Assembly (NCBI GenBank): GCA_020726505.1
Contig: JAHLEZ010000014.1
Span: 2,046,001 to 2,110,000 of the forward strand
DNA from: Leptodontidium sp. MPI-SDFR-AT-0119
Lineage: Eukaryota; Ascomycota; Leotiomycetes; Helotiales; Leptodontidiaceae
Direction: 5' to 3'
Length of the DNA: 64,000 bases
Shown: in pieces, positions 33,015-44,021 of the stretch
Numbering within the stretch: position 1 is the stretch's first letter
Layout: every line of letters begins with the position of its first letter
Program-made: the position numbers and the translations under genes
Notes under the pieces: model-generated
Seen by the model: the letters and a program-made list of their open reading frames with translations, nothing else
The model's database searches: none
What the model was told of the DNA's origin: nothing

Positions 33015-35006
33015 CTATATGGAGGAGGACTGCAAACCTGCTGACCCCTTGGCTGGGCAGAACTCAAACTCCATACATTCATCCGAGGCTAGAGCGCAGT
33101 GCTCTCCATTGAATCGCTGTCCAGGGGGGCAGAGTGGCGTGTCCCCCACGCACTCCTTAGAGGCAGCATGCCACTGAGTCCCCGGCTCGCAGGCAGGATC
33201 GATCTCCGCGACACACCTCCTGCCGTTGTACCTGAGGCCTGCACGACAATCCGGGGTATGCTCGGAGGCGCATTCGGTGCCATCAAAGTACGTTTCCGGC
33301 CCGCATCGAGGCTCGCCTCCAACACAAGCGGTTCCGTTGAAGCTAGTTCCGGGACCACAACCGGGCCGGACTTCGGAGACGCACTCGCCGTGGCGAAGCG
33401 AATAGCCGGGCTCGCAGCTCTGCCCTTCCTGGCTCACACACTCTCCAGCTGTCCACTTGTGTCCCGGAGGACAACCTGGATGTTCCAGCGTGACGCACTG
33501 GGTGCCGTCAAAGGTGAGGCCTTTACCACAATCCGGCGGCCCAGTAACACATGCGTTGCCTACCATCACAGACTTGGGCGGGCACTGGGGTCTCTTGTTG
33601 GTCATGCAGGTCCCATTAGTCGGCAGGCTGCCGGCAGGGCACTCGGGCGGGCTTTCAGATACACAGCGGTGGCCATCGAAGGTGGTATCCTTAGCACAAC
33701 TAGGGCGGCCAATCGTTAGGCACTCCTCGCCGTTGAAGTAGGAGCCCTTAGCACAATAGGGTCGCTTGGCCACGCAATTGGTGCCGTCGAAGCGGGAGTC
33801 CTCTTCGCAGACCGGGCCATCCAAGCCGACACAATGGTCCCCTTCGAGCTTCGTGTTCTCGGCACAGACAGCAGCCTCCGTCGTCACGCAATCGCCACCC
33901 TTCAGTTTCGCGTCTGGAGGGCAAACAGGACGTTCGGTCGAGGAGCAAACTGTCCCATCCCGTGTCGAGTCGGGAGGGCAAGCCGGCGGGTCTTGCGACA
34001 CACACCGGGCTCCATCGCGCTTAAAGGTCGGCGGGCATGTTGGGGGCTTCACAGCCTGTTTCTCACATCGTGTCCCAACCTTGATCAGGGGAGGTGGGCA
34101 GTCGCCCTCACCCACATCAATGGCGCACACTTCTCCATCCCAGGCCATGCTTGGTGGGCAGCAGCGCGCGGTGTTGCTCGATCGGTCGAGAGACAGAGTC
34201 GTGCCGGGATCACAGGATGGGCCCGTCGTTGAGTAGCATTTGCCGTTGTCGAACTCCTCGTTCTCTGGGCAGGACGGGTTCTCTGTCAAGATGCAGGTTT
34301 TGGTCTTAGGGTTGAAGACCGTCGGGTCCAGGCATGAGGGGCCATTTTCGTACACACAGTTTTCCTCTTGGAGGCTGGTCCCCTCAGGACACACGGGGCC
34401 CTGTTGAGATACACACCGTTTAACGTGCGAGTCGAAGCGGCTTCCCTGGGCGCAGCTAGGTGGCTGCTTATCGATGCACATGCCATTGTGGAGGGTAGTG
34501 TCGTCCGGGCACAGTGGTCCAGTGTTGCTCACACAATCTTTGCCATTGAATCGATCATCGTCGGGACACAGGGGCTGTTGGGTAGAGACACAGACATTGC
34601 CTTCGACCTTGAACCCCGAGGGGCATGACGGTAGTGTCTTGGAGACGCAAGCTTTGCCCTGAAGCTCAGTTGGGGGAGGACAGGTGGGAGCCTCCTCAGT
34701 GATACAGACTTTGCCGTTGAATTCCTCTCCGCCGGGACAGCTGGGCTTGGTCGTGGAAACGCACTTGTTGTCCTTGAAGAAGGTGTTTTCGGGGCATTTG
34801 GGGACACCTAGCACACAAGACTCGCCGTCAAAAAGCGTGCCCTCGGGACAGCATTTGATTTGACCTGAGGAGGGATGGGTCAAGGGTTTGATGTGATCAA
34901 GATTATACTTGGGTCGGACGGAGGTAGAGAGAATGTTTTGGTCTGCCTGACAGAGAGCAGAAACAAGAGCGGCAATGAAAGTCCTCTGTAGGTTGAGTTT
35001 CACCAT
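33015..35006 (-). CDS. secreted protein of ~30 two-cysteine tandem repeats
   Basis: One uninterrupted frame of 663 aa from the ATG at 35006. It begins with a signal peptide (LQRTFIAALVSALCQA) and a short linker. From about residue 50 to the end I count some 30 repeats of 18-22 aa with the pattern C-P-x-G-(4)-F-x-G-x-x-C-V-S-x-x-x-P: two cysteines per repeat about 11 residues apart. Examples: SCPSGFKVEGNVCVSTQQP, YCAKGSYFNGEECLTIGRP, GCGPGTSFNGTACVGGEP. Repeats are diverged from each other, so the array is old and under constraint rather than recently expanded. Disulfides within each repeat would give a rigid rod, suggesting a cell-wall or matrix protein or adhesin. No known named family comes to mind; function unknown. 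The antisense frames across it are by-products of its base composition. Confidence 0.85.
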   Translation of the reverse strand: MVKLNLQRTFIAALVSALCQADQNILSTSVRPKYNLDHIKPLTHPSSGQIKCCPEGTLFDGESCVLGVPKCPENTFFKDNKCVSTTKPSCPGGEEFNGKVCITEEAPTCPPPTELQGKACVSKTLPSCPSGFKVEGNVCVSTQQPLCPDDDRFNGKDCVSNTGPLCPDDTTLHNGMCIDKQPPSCAQGSRFDSHVKRCVSQQGPVCPEGTSLQEENCVYENGPSCLDPTVFNPKTKTCILTENPSCPENEEFDNGKCYSTTGPSCDPGTTLSLDRSSNTARCCPPSMAWDGEVCAIDVGEGDCPPPLIKVGTRCEKQAVKPPTCPPTFKRDGARCVSQDPPACPPDSTRDGTVCSSTERPVCPPDAKLKGGDCVTTEAAVCAENTKLEGDHCVGLDGPVCEEDSRFDGTNCVAKRPYCAKGSYFNGEECLTIGRPSCAKDTTFDGHRCVSESPPECPAGSLPTNGTCMTNKRPQCPPKSVMVGNACVTGPPDCGKGLTFDGTQCVTLEHPGCPPGHKWTAGECVSQEGQSCEPGYSLRHGECVSEVRPGCGPGTSFNGTACVGGEPRCGPETYFDGTECASEHTPDCRAGLRYNGRRCVAEIDPACEPGTQWHAASKECVGDTPLCPPGQRFNGEHCALASDECMEFEFCPAKGSAGLQSSSI

Positions 35007-36661
35007 TGTGAATAACAGTGAGATGATAGATCTGAGAATGATGAGAGTGAAGGGGTTTCCACTGGGTTGTTATATAGTCTCAAGGAAAAAGGTATCACCT
35101 CGAGAAAGTTCAAAGCTCGGCTCATAGGTACCAATCCAGCAGAGCAGGTGTAATTGACCAACCGAAAGCGGAAGAAGAGAAGGGGCATCACTCAGTCTAG
35201 AAGATGCGCAGGATGATTGTCAGAATATCTCGAGATTTGATGCTAGAGAAACTACTAACACCCCTCTATCACATTTAAAAGCTTGGCTTGATCCACCATT
35301 TTTTTATGGTGCAGTTGAAAGTCGATCGGCACAAGCCAGCCGCACACCCTGCATATCTGTGGCTCTCTGCTGTCAGCTGAAACTATAAGGTTTGAATCTC
35401 GATGTGAGTCGGAAGTAGCCACTAAGCTGCCTAGTTACCCGCGATCGGCAGATGCGGGAGTAGCCATTTAGCTAGTTACTCGACGATCATCACCGGGAAC
35501 GGGACGGGAGTGATCATAAGCTAGTTTCTCGATGATCAGCAAACTGCTCTGTGCATGGTTCGGTCGCCGAGGACTCGGACTGTTCGCGTCACTAATTGCC
35601 GAAGCGCATACTGCTTCTGCTATGCTGCAGCTTTACTTTGAAAATTTTCAACGAATTAGGAGCTAGTATGGTACATGCTGGAGGAGTTGTCATCGACGAT
35701 TCAAGACAAACGTGATAATATATGCTCGTCTACTAAGGACTGGCAAGTGTATTAGTATTATTTATTTGAATTGACAGATAAGTATACTACCAAGTTCACA
35801 AGTGATCAGAAAACTGCCATCATAGAAAAGTTCGAAAGACTACCAGAACCATAATACAATGCCACTTCTGATGGCTAAATTTGAGAGAATTGGCGCAGTC
35901 CAAGCTTGCTGCATCAGAACTAAAAGGGCTCAAGCTGCATGCTCGCAGAGTTGGATCACCTGCTCAGCAACTTCTCATGATTCAACCGCCAAAGAAAACT
36001 CTATATCTATTAGTGACGAGTTACTAACAAGCTCGTAAGCTACCACACCGCTCGCAAAGCGGCTGGGATCACTCATAGACGTGGAAAACACAAAAGTTAG
36101 CGTTATGGGTCCCCAGACATATTGACTTCAACTCCATTGTCGATCTTCAATATGCCCGAGATCGTGAGATGAGGGGTAGTAAAACTTGATGAATAGAAGA
36201 CATTGTCAGGCGTCGTCATCTTTGGACTCGTGATTTTTAGACACTGAGATTACGACTGTTGAATCTTGAATGAGAGAAGATCTTCAGATCTAGCAAGTAT
36301 TAGGAAGTCACAATGTCTTGCTTCTTCTTTCTTGAGGCTTCAAAATCGGAAGCGGTTTCCTGATCTGCACTCCGCATGGCTGCCGTGTCAATTGATGGAA
36401 ATATATCTTGGCGAAACGAGCAATGCCGTCTCTTTGTTACTGGTTGGCAAGGAAAATCAAACTGCAACCGCAAACCGCTGGCAGCATCTATTGTCACTTA
36501 GTCAGTTCGGAACTTCAGAATCAAGAACATAGTCGATTGGCTTGCTAAGTAGTGTATTCTCCGCGAGACATACTTTTCCTCAACAATCCTACTTATAACT
36601 CTTTCCCACCCCTTGATCCACCTAACTATCAACATCAAATTCTCTTTCACCTCATACCATC
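35007..36661. other. intergenic, no gene seen
   Basis: Shared upstream region of two divergent secreted-protein genes (33015-35006 minus, 36662 plus). It includes a degenerate tandem repeat near 35415-35550. A TATA-like TATATAG lies at about 35071, upstream of the minus gene. Confidence 0.5.
35415..35550. repeat. degenerate tandem repeat, about three units of 46-50 bp
   Basis: Units share (G)AGT(A/G)(G/A)(C/T)CA..TAAGCT(A/G)..CTAGTT(A/T)C(C/T)CG(A/C)(C/G)GATC. They start near 35415, 35461 and 35511. Divergence is high, so the boundaries are approximate. Confidence 0.45.
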
Positions 36662-38129
36662 ATGCATTTCACATTGAATCTCCTGGTTGCCCTCTTAGGG
36701 GTAGGCACCACCGCGTCCGCGACATGCTTCACCACATCAGGCCCGGCAAGCTTCAAAGCCTGTTGTCCGACACCTCAAAGCAGTGGCAAGGGCACCATCT
36801 CGGGCGTCGTGTTCAAGTATACCTGCGGCCAGTTTTTCAACGGCGGGGAATCTACCATTAGCGCCTCCAGCGTAAAGGAATGCGCTGAAGAGTGCCAGAA
36901 GGCCACCCACTGCAATTCTGCTTCTTGGAGCGCTAAGCAAAATGCAGCTTGCTGGGAGAGAAGTACCCAGCACCAATGAAGTTGGGCTCTTGGTTAACGC
37001 TCCAGAAAACTACCGAGGAGCCTGATCCAGAGCAGGATTGCAAAGAGCTGGTTGATGCTGCCAAGCGGGAAGCTGAATCCAAATGTACGACTGAGAAAGA
37101 TCGGCTCCAGAGAGAAGGGGAAACACAATGCCGAACGGAGAAAGATATAGCTCTCACCAACGCCGATGCTCAGTGCCAGAGGGACAAAGACACAACTCTC
37201 ACCAACGTCAATGCTCAATGCCAGAAAGACAAAGACGCAGCTCTCGCAAATGCCAATTCTCAATGCGCAGCTGAGAAAGATAAGCTACGTGCAGACGCTG
37301 ATACAAATGCCCAGAAAGCTCAGTCCCAATGCACCACAGAGAAGGATCAACTCCGGCAACAAGCAGATTCTGCACGAACGCAGTGCCAGAGCGAGAAAGA
37401 CGCCGCTCTGACAAACGCCAATTCCCAATGCGCAGTCGAGAAGGACCAACTCCGGCAACAAGCAGATACTGCGCGAACGCAGTGCCAGAGCGAGAAGGAC
37501 GCTGCTCTGACGAACTCCAATTCCCAGTGCACTGCCGAGAAGGATCAACTGCGCCAGCAGCTGGCCGATGCCGCACGCCAACGCGATACGGAAAGAGACG
37601 GTCTCCAGAAGCAGTTGAAAGATGCCCAAGATAAAGCGGGAGCAGGTGGTGGCACTGGTGGAGGATTTACCGACTCGGCATCAGCCCAGGACGGTGCATG
37701 CATAAACAACAGCTGGAGCAGTTTGTGTAGTGGGGGCTGCGGGCATGATACCTTTACCGTCGGAGGCGTTGAGTTCAAGAGGAAGTGTAACGTGTCGACG
37801 GGAGGCGGAAGGGAAGAGCAATGGCTGCATCGCTCGTCTGTCATGGACTGTGTGAGGGAATGTGCGGGGATCAAAGCCTGTCTTGGAGTCGGATGGATTG
37901 CCTTGCAAGGTGTCAATGGGGTAAGTGAAATTGAAAATACAGAAATCCGAATCCAAATACCTCTCTTGATGAGTCTGAGGAAGTAGCTAACGGTACTCGC
38001 GAAATAGCATTGTCATGCACATATGACCGTCAGTGGAAGTCTCAGGACTGCTCCTTCTAGGGGCCATCCTCTTCATGAACATCACCTTATCTACGCCCCG
38101 AGCAGGGCCAATGTGTGGTAGGGTAGCTG
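36662..38129 (+). pseudogene. secreted PAN/Apple-like, coiled-coil protein with one frameshift
   Basis: The ATG at 36662 opens with a signal peptide (LNLLVALLGVGTTASA), then a PAN/Apple-like unit: FKYTCGQFFNGG..SVKECAEECQ..HCNSASWS..ACWE. The frame ends at a TGA at 36977, but the coding sense continues one frame over from about 36955 (EKYPAPMKLGSWLTLQK), so one G appears to be missing near 36958. Next come about 200 residues of charged coiled coil with a Cys at 15- or 18-residue intervals (motifs QC-x-x-EKD and QC-x-x-DKD), a Gly-rich hinge, and a second PAN-like unit (GVEFKRKCNV..SVMDCVRECAGIKACLGVGW). A GTAAGT donor at 37921 and an AAATAG acceptor near 38007 suggest a last exon, with its end uncertain. 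It is probably an extracellular, carbohydrate- or protein-binding fibrous protein. Either recent pseudogene or a single assembly error. Confidence 0.7.
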
Positions 38130-38209
38130 GGAAGGTTAAGTGGGTTTCTGTGGGATGGGAACCAGCGGTATAACGTGTATACCTCGAGTTCAGCGCCCCT
38201 ACCAATCTG

Positions 38210-38541
38210 TGTGCTAGCCTAGCCAGCACGAACCCGAAAGCTCCTATCTTCAGCATCAATACACTTCCCAATCTAATAGTACCTCAAGCATTAGGCATTT
38301 GCGTGCTTTTTTGAGGGAGGCCCTAACCACCCCGTACGATGATCTAATTGGTCCCCGTTAAATCGAAGTCCATAGCCCCGTCATGTAGCCACTAGCTGAT
38401 AACAATCATTATAAAAAGTCCTTAATATGTAGACTTACGAGTGCTAATTGAACGCTAGCTTGAGGCGCCCTTAGAGGGAGATATAGAAAATAGATACAAA
38501 TTTTGGTGCACTGTCTCGCGGCGGCGTTAAGCCCTAAAATT
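38210..38541. repeat. dispersed repeat, copy B
   Basis: Second copy of the repeat at 18270-18597, in the same orientation. It shares TGTGCTAGCCTAG(C)CAGCACGA, CCCGAAAGCTCCTA, AACGCTAGCTTGA, GAGATATAGAAAATA, TTTTGGTG and GTTAAGCCCT. It sits between the coiled-coil gene and the kinase remnant. Non-coding. Confidence 0.65.
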
Positions 38542-38833
38542 CTGCGTCAAAGAGGGGAACTAGACGTAACATTGCAGTTGACTTATGTACCTCCTCCTGT
38601 TTCAATATTGTTAGTGGTCATGTACAACAGATGCTTGACTGGGAGAGTCTGACCTAGTATATTCAAGGTTGGCAAAGCAAGGCGTTTTGGGGATTTGCTC
38701 AATCCTTACAACCCGAACGATAAGAGTAGTCCCTTTGGGCCTTTGCTTCCCAGAGCTTCTGTAAACATGTCCTCGGATCCTCCAGGGCTTCTTATCTTTG
38801 TAACAGCTCAAACCCCCAAGTGCCCATTTGGAA

Positions 38834-40204
38834 TCATCGGATACCAGATCCTGAGAGAGCGTCCTGGTTTCCATACTCGGCGGCAGCTTTCTGGAGGGCC
38901 TTATATTCGGGTGATTGAAGAGCTTGCAGAGCCGAAGGTCTGTTCGTCGGGTTAGGGACGGCCAAAAGGCGTATAACGTCTAGCACTGCCTTCGGGATGC
39001 CGACGTCCATAGCCAGATCGGCCCACACTTCAAATGAAGGAATCTGCAAAAGTAATTCGTCCGAATTCTCTTCTGCCTGTGTTTTCGTAAGGTTTTGGGC
39101 TAACTTGAAATAGGCTTGTAAGGTCTTATCGACGTCAGAAGGAGGAGGAATTGAGTTACAGGATGGATCGAAGAGGAGTATAATCTTCGCTAGGCACCAT
39201 GCCATTGAGTGAATAAGCGTCTTGCCGATGTTGTCGGCATTGCTTAGGATATTGGGATCAAACCGTTGTAATATCTTCCTTCGTTAATTGGGGTAAGAAT
39301 GAGAGGCCGGTAACTAACCATAGCAGCAATGGACCATACATCGGCTTTATGGAAGCAGCTCACCCTTGTCCAGACCTCAGGAGCACGAAATGCTTCGGGC
39401 TGAACCCAGCGTGGATTGCCACCCTCTGGTCCCGCTAGAGAAAATTAGCTTAATCCAACTCTGCGATGTGTGCTTCGTAGTACCTAGCCCCAGGTCTCCA
39501 ACCTTGACTGTAGACAGCCCGTCAACGCTAGATATAAGAACATTCGCGGGTTTCAAGTCTGCTCAGCTTAGTGAATGGCGATAGAACTCTACAAGAGCGA
39601 ATGACATACCTGAATATACAAGGTGCTCTTTTTCTAGCTCGGCAAATGCTTCTAAGCATACCTTGACAATATTTGCGATTAATGCAGGATCCTTCATGTG
39701 TTCCTCGAAAGGAACCTCCGCTAGAGTCGTATCCATTCATTCAAAGGCTAAACAGAAGGGCTTTTGAGCCGTCCAACCTATAGGGCCGTTGATAATGTCA
39801 CACAACTTTCGAAAGTTCTTAGACGATGCGATTGAAGGCTTCTTGTAATAATTATATTCCTTTACGAGGCAGTCCACCTGAGTCTGATTTTCAAGATTGG
39901 CGCCTTTCACAACAGCCCTGGTAGGAGAATGGGTATAGCGCCCTACATGAAACTGAGTTGTAGACGTACCATCGATTTTTTGGAAGAAGAGATTGAACGC
40001 CAGGCAAGACCTCGGCCTTGAACACAGGGCCAAAGACAGTCTTATCGCCAAGTTTTTCAACCAAACGAAATGAGTATTTGCTCCCATGAAGAGTAGCCCC
40101 AAGACGCAAAGCCATGTCTTCAATGGAAATGCGGTATGTGAGTGATGTCTGGAATCGAAGACGATGTTCTCTTCTGCACCACTAAGCTTGAAGGGCACTA
40201 ATCT
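38834..40204 (-). pseudogene. decayed protein-kinase-like gene
   Basis: Read from 40204 downwards: FKLSGAEENIVFDSRHH, then (other frame) ISIEDMALRLGATLHGSKYSFRLVEKLG..VFGPVFKAEV (glycine-loop region), AVVKG..QVDCLVKEYNYYKKPSIASS, PFCLAFE, then a TGA where the family has Trp (39737-39739), MDTTLAEVPFEEHM, and after an intron YSDLKPANVLISS (catalytic loop) and VKVGDLGL (DLG metal site), then APEVWTR, ADVWSIAAM and a C-terminal lobe ending at 38834. Several splice sites are still good, but at least two frameshifts (about 40150 and 39960) and the nonsense codon break it. It belongs to the fungal Ser/Thr kinase-like proteins with DLKPAN loops. Repeat copy B lies just downstream. Confidence 0.8.
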
Positions 40205-42841
40205 ATATTAGGTACTGTACATAAAACACACATCCTTTCGGTGTTTCCAATGCCTCCCGTTTTCGCCTACCTACACCACGCACAAGGGAGAACGACGGGA
40301 TCTAGGACAAAGGCAAGTATTCCATTGTAAAGTCTTAGGAATTGGAGAGTCAAGATTATCATAGATGGGTAAGGTAGGCTCTCGTAAATTACCTACCCAA
40401 GAAAGCCCTCCCTCCATGTGATTTAAAGATACCCACAAATCTCGGCTGACATACCCGATCCTTGCAAAGTACCTGGGTACTGTACTGTGCCTTACCAGTT
40501 CCCACTTGGCAGCATAGCACAGCACAGCACCTCACCACACATCACATCACGGCAGTTACAGTCCCATTGGCAGGTGGGTGCTGCATCATGGGAAAGAAAC
40601 AGCAGCAATTAGTTACAGCAAATCATGAGACCACAGCACCACCACCAGTCGCAGTACTGTACCGCTCGGCACATTCGGAACCAGCCAAATAAGTGTATGG
40701 GTTAGGAGAATTGTTGATTGGTGCAACGGCACCCAGGTAGCGAGATACCTGACTTACCGTTGTTGCTGGCAGCCAGCTGCACCGAACCGAACCTGGGCCT
40801 TGATGGCAGCTCTGCGCTGCGCCTCCACGACAAGAGGAGAATGGCGGATGGATGCACGCATGCGGTGTTATCGATCATCAAGACAAGAGCCAGAGCTAGA
40901 GCTACGGCGGTAGTGTTTACTATTTAGGAAGTTTACGAAGTTTTGACGTTGGGATGGGGTGGGGGGAGGGTGGGAATGAAATAGGCAGATGGATTCTCTG
41001 GGAGGGGATTCGATGATAGTGAGTGAGGAGAGGAGAGGAGATTTTGGTGGTGGCGGGTTGAGTGTGAGGGAATGGGATGGTGATGGAGATGAGATGAGCC
41101 TGTGGATCTGCCAGTGCCAGTGCCAGTGAGGCCAGGTGCTCAGTAGGTGCGAGTAGGAAGTGCCAATGCTTGAAGGAATGCTTGGCAAGGCTGAGTGAGC
41201 CTTTTGGGTCTTTCCTTTCCTTGGGTGCTTTCCTCGGCGGCATGGTGTGAGTGAGGGATGCGATTTGTTGTTGATTTTGTTGATGTGGGAAGTCAGATGA
41301 GGCAGAATAAGGGATCGAGTACGAAATGCTAGGTACGGAGGTGGTGAGTGACATGTTGCCATCCGTATTGACGAGTTAGGCAGCCTTCTAGAAGGATAGA
41401 AGGGTTGTGGCTAAGGCGGCACGGTCATGAGATGCGTGCTAAGTGTCGGATTAGGATATCCTGAGCTAAGCTAAGCCGGCTTGGAGATGGTCCGAGGGAG
41501 AGAGATGTTTGTTTGATTCCATATCATATCGTATCTGTCTGAATCTGTATGGTGGCATGTTGAGGTATCCCATCGGCTCACTGCCTCACTATGAGGCATT
41601 AAGGTACTGAATTGATTTCGTACTGAATTGATTGCTGCCTGGACGGCAATGAAGGAAGGTTCTTTCCGGCTGCGACTATACAATCATCTTTCTCTCTGTT
41701 GTATCGCCTTCTTCATACAACACGATGATGATAATAATCCCGCCCGTATGGATAAGCGGCAGTGTAGTAGCCTCACGCCTCTCTCTCGAGTAAGACGTAA
41801 AGAATCGGCAGACTGGCACGGTCCAGCAAATAATGATGTCTTCCCAGGATAATCGTCGGACCAAACAGCCAGAAACAGCTCGGGCTCGAAAGATGCCACA
41901 GGGGTTGTGCGCCTGGCGAGGGGATCTAGTGCAATGCTAAGCTTTTGTGGATGCGCTGCAAGTGGTCTGGTACGGGGTGTCTGGCTGGTCGCAATGGGGG
42001 GGTCCTAGTCCAGTTGAACAGGCGGTGCAGCGCGCTTCAGTTAGAAAGAGGCATTTTACGAAATAATGAGGAGCTGGCTGGGCTCTCTGTTACGATCGTG
42101 AGGCAATTCCAAATTGTTGGCTGTGGAAGTGAGGGAATATGCGGGCCAATGATATGCTTACACAAGCACTTTTAACTATCGAGGGCTTAGAGATTCTTAG
42201 GTAGCAGCTTTTTGTCCTTGGAGAGAAGTCTTGGGTGGGCGAGCTTGGAGCTTGGACTCAGACGGAGACCACCAAAATCTACAGGGTGCAGAAGTGGGAG
42301 GGTGTGATGAAAACAGAGGGAGAAGATAACGAAAAGTTTCAGCGTCATCTCGAAACATGTGTAAAACACATTAAAAAAACACATCATTGCAGAGGAACTT
42401 CTGTTTTCGATTTGATCTCAAGTCCTCAAATAACCATAGATTGCATCTTGTAACTGATCTATTGTTTCTATTCCTTCTCAGCAGTCTGCCTCTCTGCCCC
42501 TCAATCCATCACATCCACCAAGTGTTTTTTCTCGCTCGCAGGTCAGGTCAGGTCAGGTCATCCCCCCTGCCTCCTTCCTCGCATTCCCGTCTCGATCCGC
42601 ACTTCTGTTTTCCCCGCATCGACATAGCCCCGTCCTAGCGTCAACGCTAAAAGAGCACCCCTGTCACACTCTGTCTGCTTGGCTCATCTGATACTTAAAC
42701 TCGAGCTCCTCCCCGTGCGACAAACAACATTCCACTACACTTCACCTACCTCACTTCATTCAACCTCACCTCCTCACACCCTCCTCGACGCGTCTCTATT
42801 GATTCTTTCGTCGCATACATACGCACATTTATTCACATACG
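40205..42841. other. long intergenic/upstream region of the stomatin gene
   Basis: No gene is firmly supported. It holds a purine-rich stretch at 40960-41110, GCCAGT repeats near 41111-41128 and a (GGTCA)4 run at 42541-42560. A minus-strand frame from about 41242 (MPPRKAPKERKDPKG) has a plausible start but low-complexity remainder. The last ~300 bp before 42842 are pyrimidine-rich, as is usual for a highly expressed fungal promoter or 5' UTR. Confidence 0.45.
42541..42560. repeat. (GGTCA)4 tandem repeat
   Basis: Four exact copies of a pentamer about 280 bp upstream of the stomatin start codon. Whether it binds a regulator is unknown. Confidence 0.8.
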
Positions 42842-44021
42842 ATGGCCTCAAGCATGGACACCGGCAGCGTTGCCAAAGATGACGTTCGAAAGCCAACCGA
42901 GCAAGGTTCATCGTCAACAAACGGCGTGGGGTTTCGCCCATCGAATACCCCTGGTCGCAGCGATAACCCTCTGATCACTGTCGAGCCACCAAAGAGAGAA
43001 GATCTCCAGCCATCCTATGCGCAGACTCTTGCTGGTGAAAGCGATCAGGGAAACCATGGCTGGTATGGCAGCATGATCAACACACTAGGTTCTTGCATTG
43101 GAACTATGGGTGCTATTCCCTGCTGCATCATCTGTCCCAACCCTTACAAGCCCGTCTCGCAGGGTAATGTTGGTCTGGTCACCAAGTTTGGTCGTTTCTA
43201 TCGTGCAGTCGATCCAGGTCTCGTCAAGATCAACCCTCTCTCCGAGCGTCTCATCCAGGTCGATGTCAAGATCCAGATTGTTGGTATGTATCAGTTCCCC
43301 AATATCACATTTTCAATGGCTAATTCCATCTGCAGAGGTTCCAAAGCAAGTCTGCATGACCAAGGACAACGTCACTCTCCACTTGACTTCCGTTATTTAC
43401 TACCACATCACTTCCCCACACAAGGCAGCTTTCGGTATCTCGAACGTCCGTCAAGCTCTGGTCGAACGCACACAAACCACACTTCGTCATGTTGTCGGTG
43501 CCCGAGTCCTCCAAGATGTTATTGAGCGCCGCGAGGAGGTCGCTCAATCCATTGGAGAGATTATTGAGGATGTTGCTTCAGGATGGGGTGTCCAAGTCGA
43601 GAGCATGCTCATCAAGGATATCATCTTCAGCAACGAACTCCAAGACTCTCTCTCCATGGCTGCACAATCCAAGCGTATCGGAGAATCCAAGGTCATCGCA
43701 GCTCGCGCCGAAGTCGAGTCCGCTAAGCTCATGCGTCAAGCTGCCGATATTCTATCTTCCGCTCCAGCTATGCAAATCAGGTATCTCGAGGCTATGCAAG
43801 CCATGGCAAAGAGCGCCAACTCCAAGGTCATCTTCTTACCAGGAGCTTCGAACGTGGGAACATCAATGGCCATGGCATCTGCCTACGGCGAAGGACCAGA
43901 GCACAACGGTGGTGGCAGCGGCATACCCGCAACCCAGAAGTTCGATAACTCGAACGATTTTGGAGGTCAGGACTCCGGTTTCCAACGGGCTATCAACGCC
44001 CATGTCATCGAGAACATCTAA
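42842..44021 (+). CDS. stomatin-family (SPFH/Band 7) membrane protein
   Basis: Exons 42842-43283 and 43336-44021, with a 52-bp GT-AG intron and matching phase, encode 375 aa. The order is: a disordered N-terminus (~95 residues), a short hydrophobic Cys-rich hairpin (GAIPCCIICPNPYKPV), the SPFH domain (GNVGLVTKFGRFYRAVDPGLVKINPLSERLIQVDVKIQI, EVPKQVCMTKDNVTLHLTSVIYYHI, HVVGARVLQDVIERREEVAQSI), and a helical oligomerisation region (IGESKVIAARAEVESAKLMRQAADIL). Stomatins form membrane-anchored scaffolds that organise lipid microdomains and regulate channels; fungal members act in polarised growth. The intact frames and clean intron indicate a working gene. It is isolated from clusters here. Confidence 0.93.

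Noticed and set aside
33099..34309. Several plus-strand frames opposite the cysteine-repeat gene
   Set aside because: They come from the regular base pattern of the tandem repeats on the other strand and match no protein.
40868..41362. Minus-strand Ser/Pro/His-rich frames, one with a good start (MPPRKAPKERK) near 41242
   Set aside because: Low-complexity remainder, two overlapping frames equally open, no family match; too weak to call a gene.
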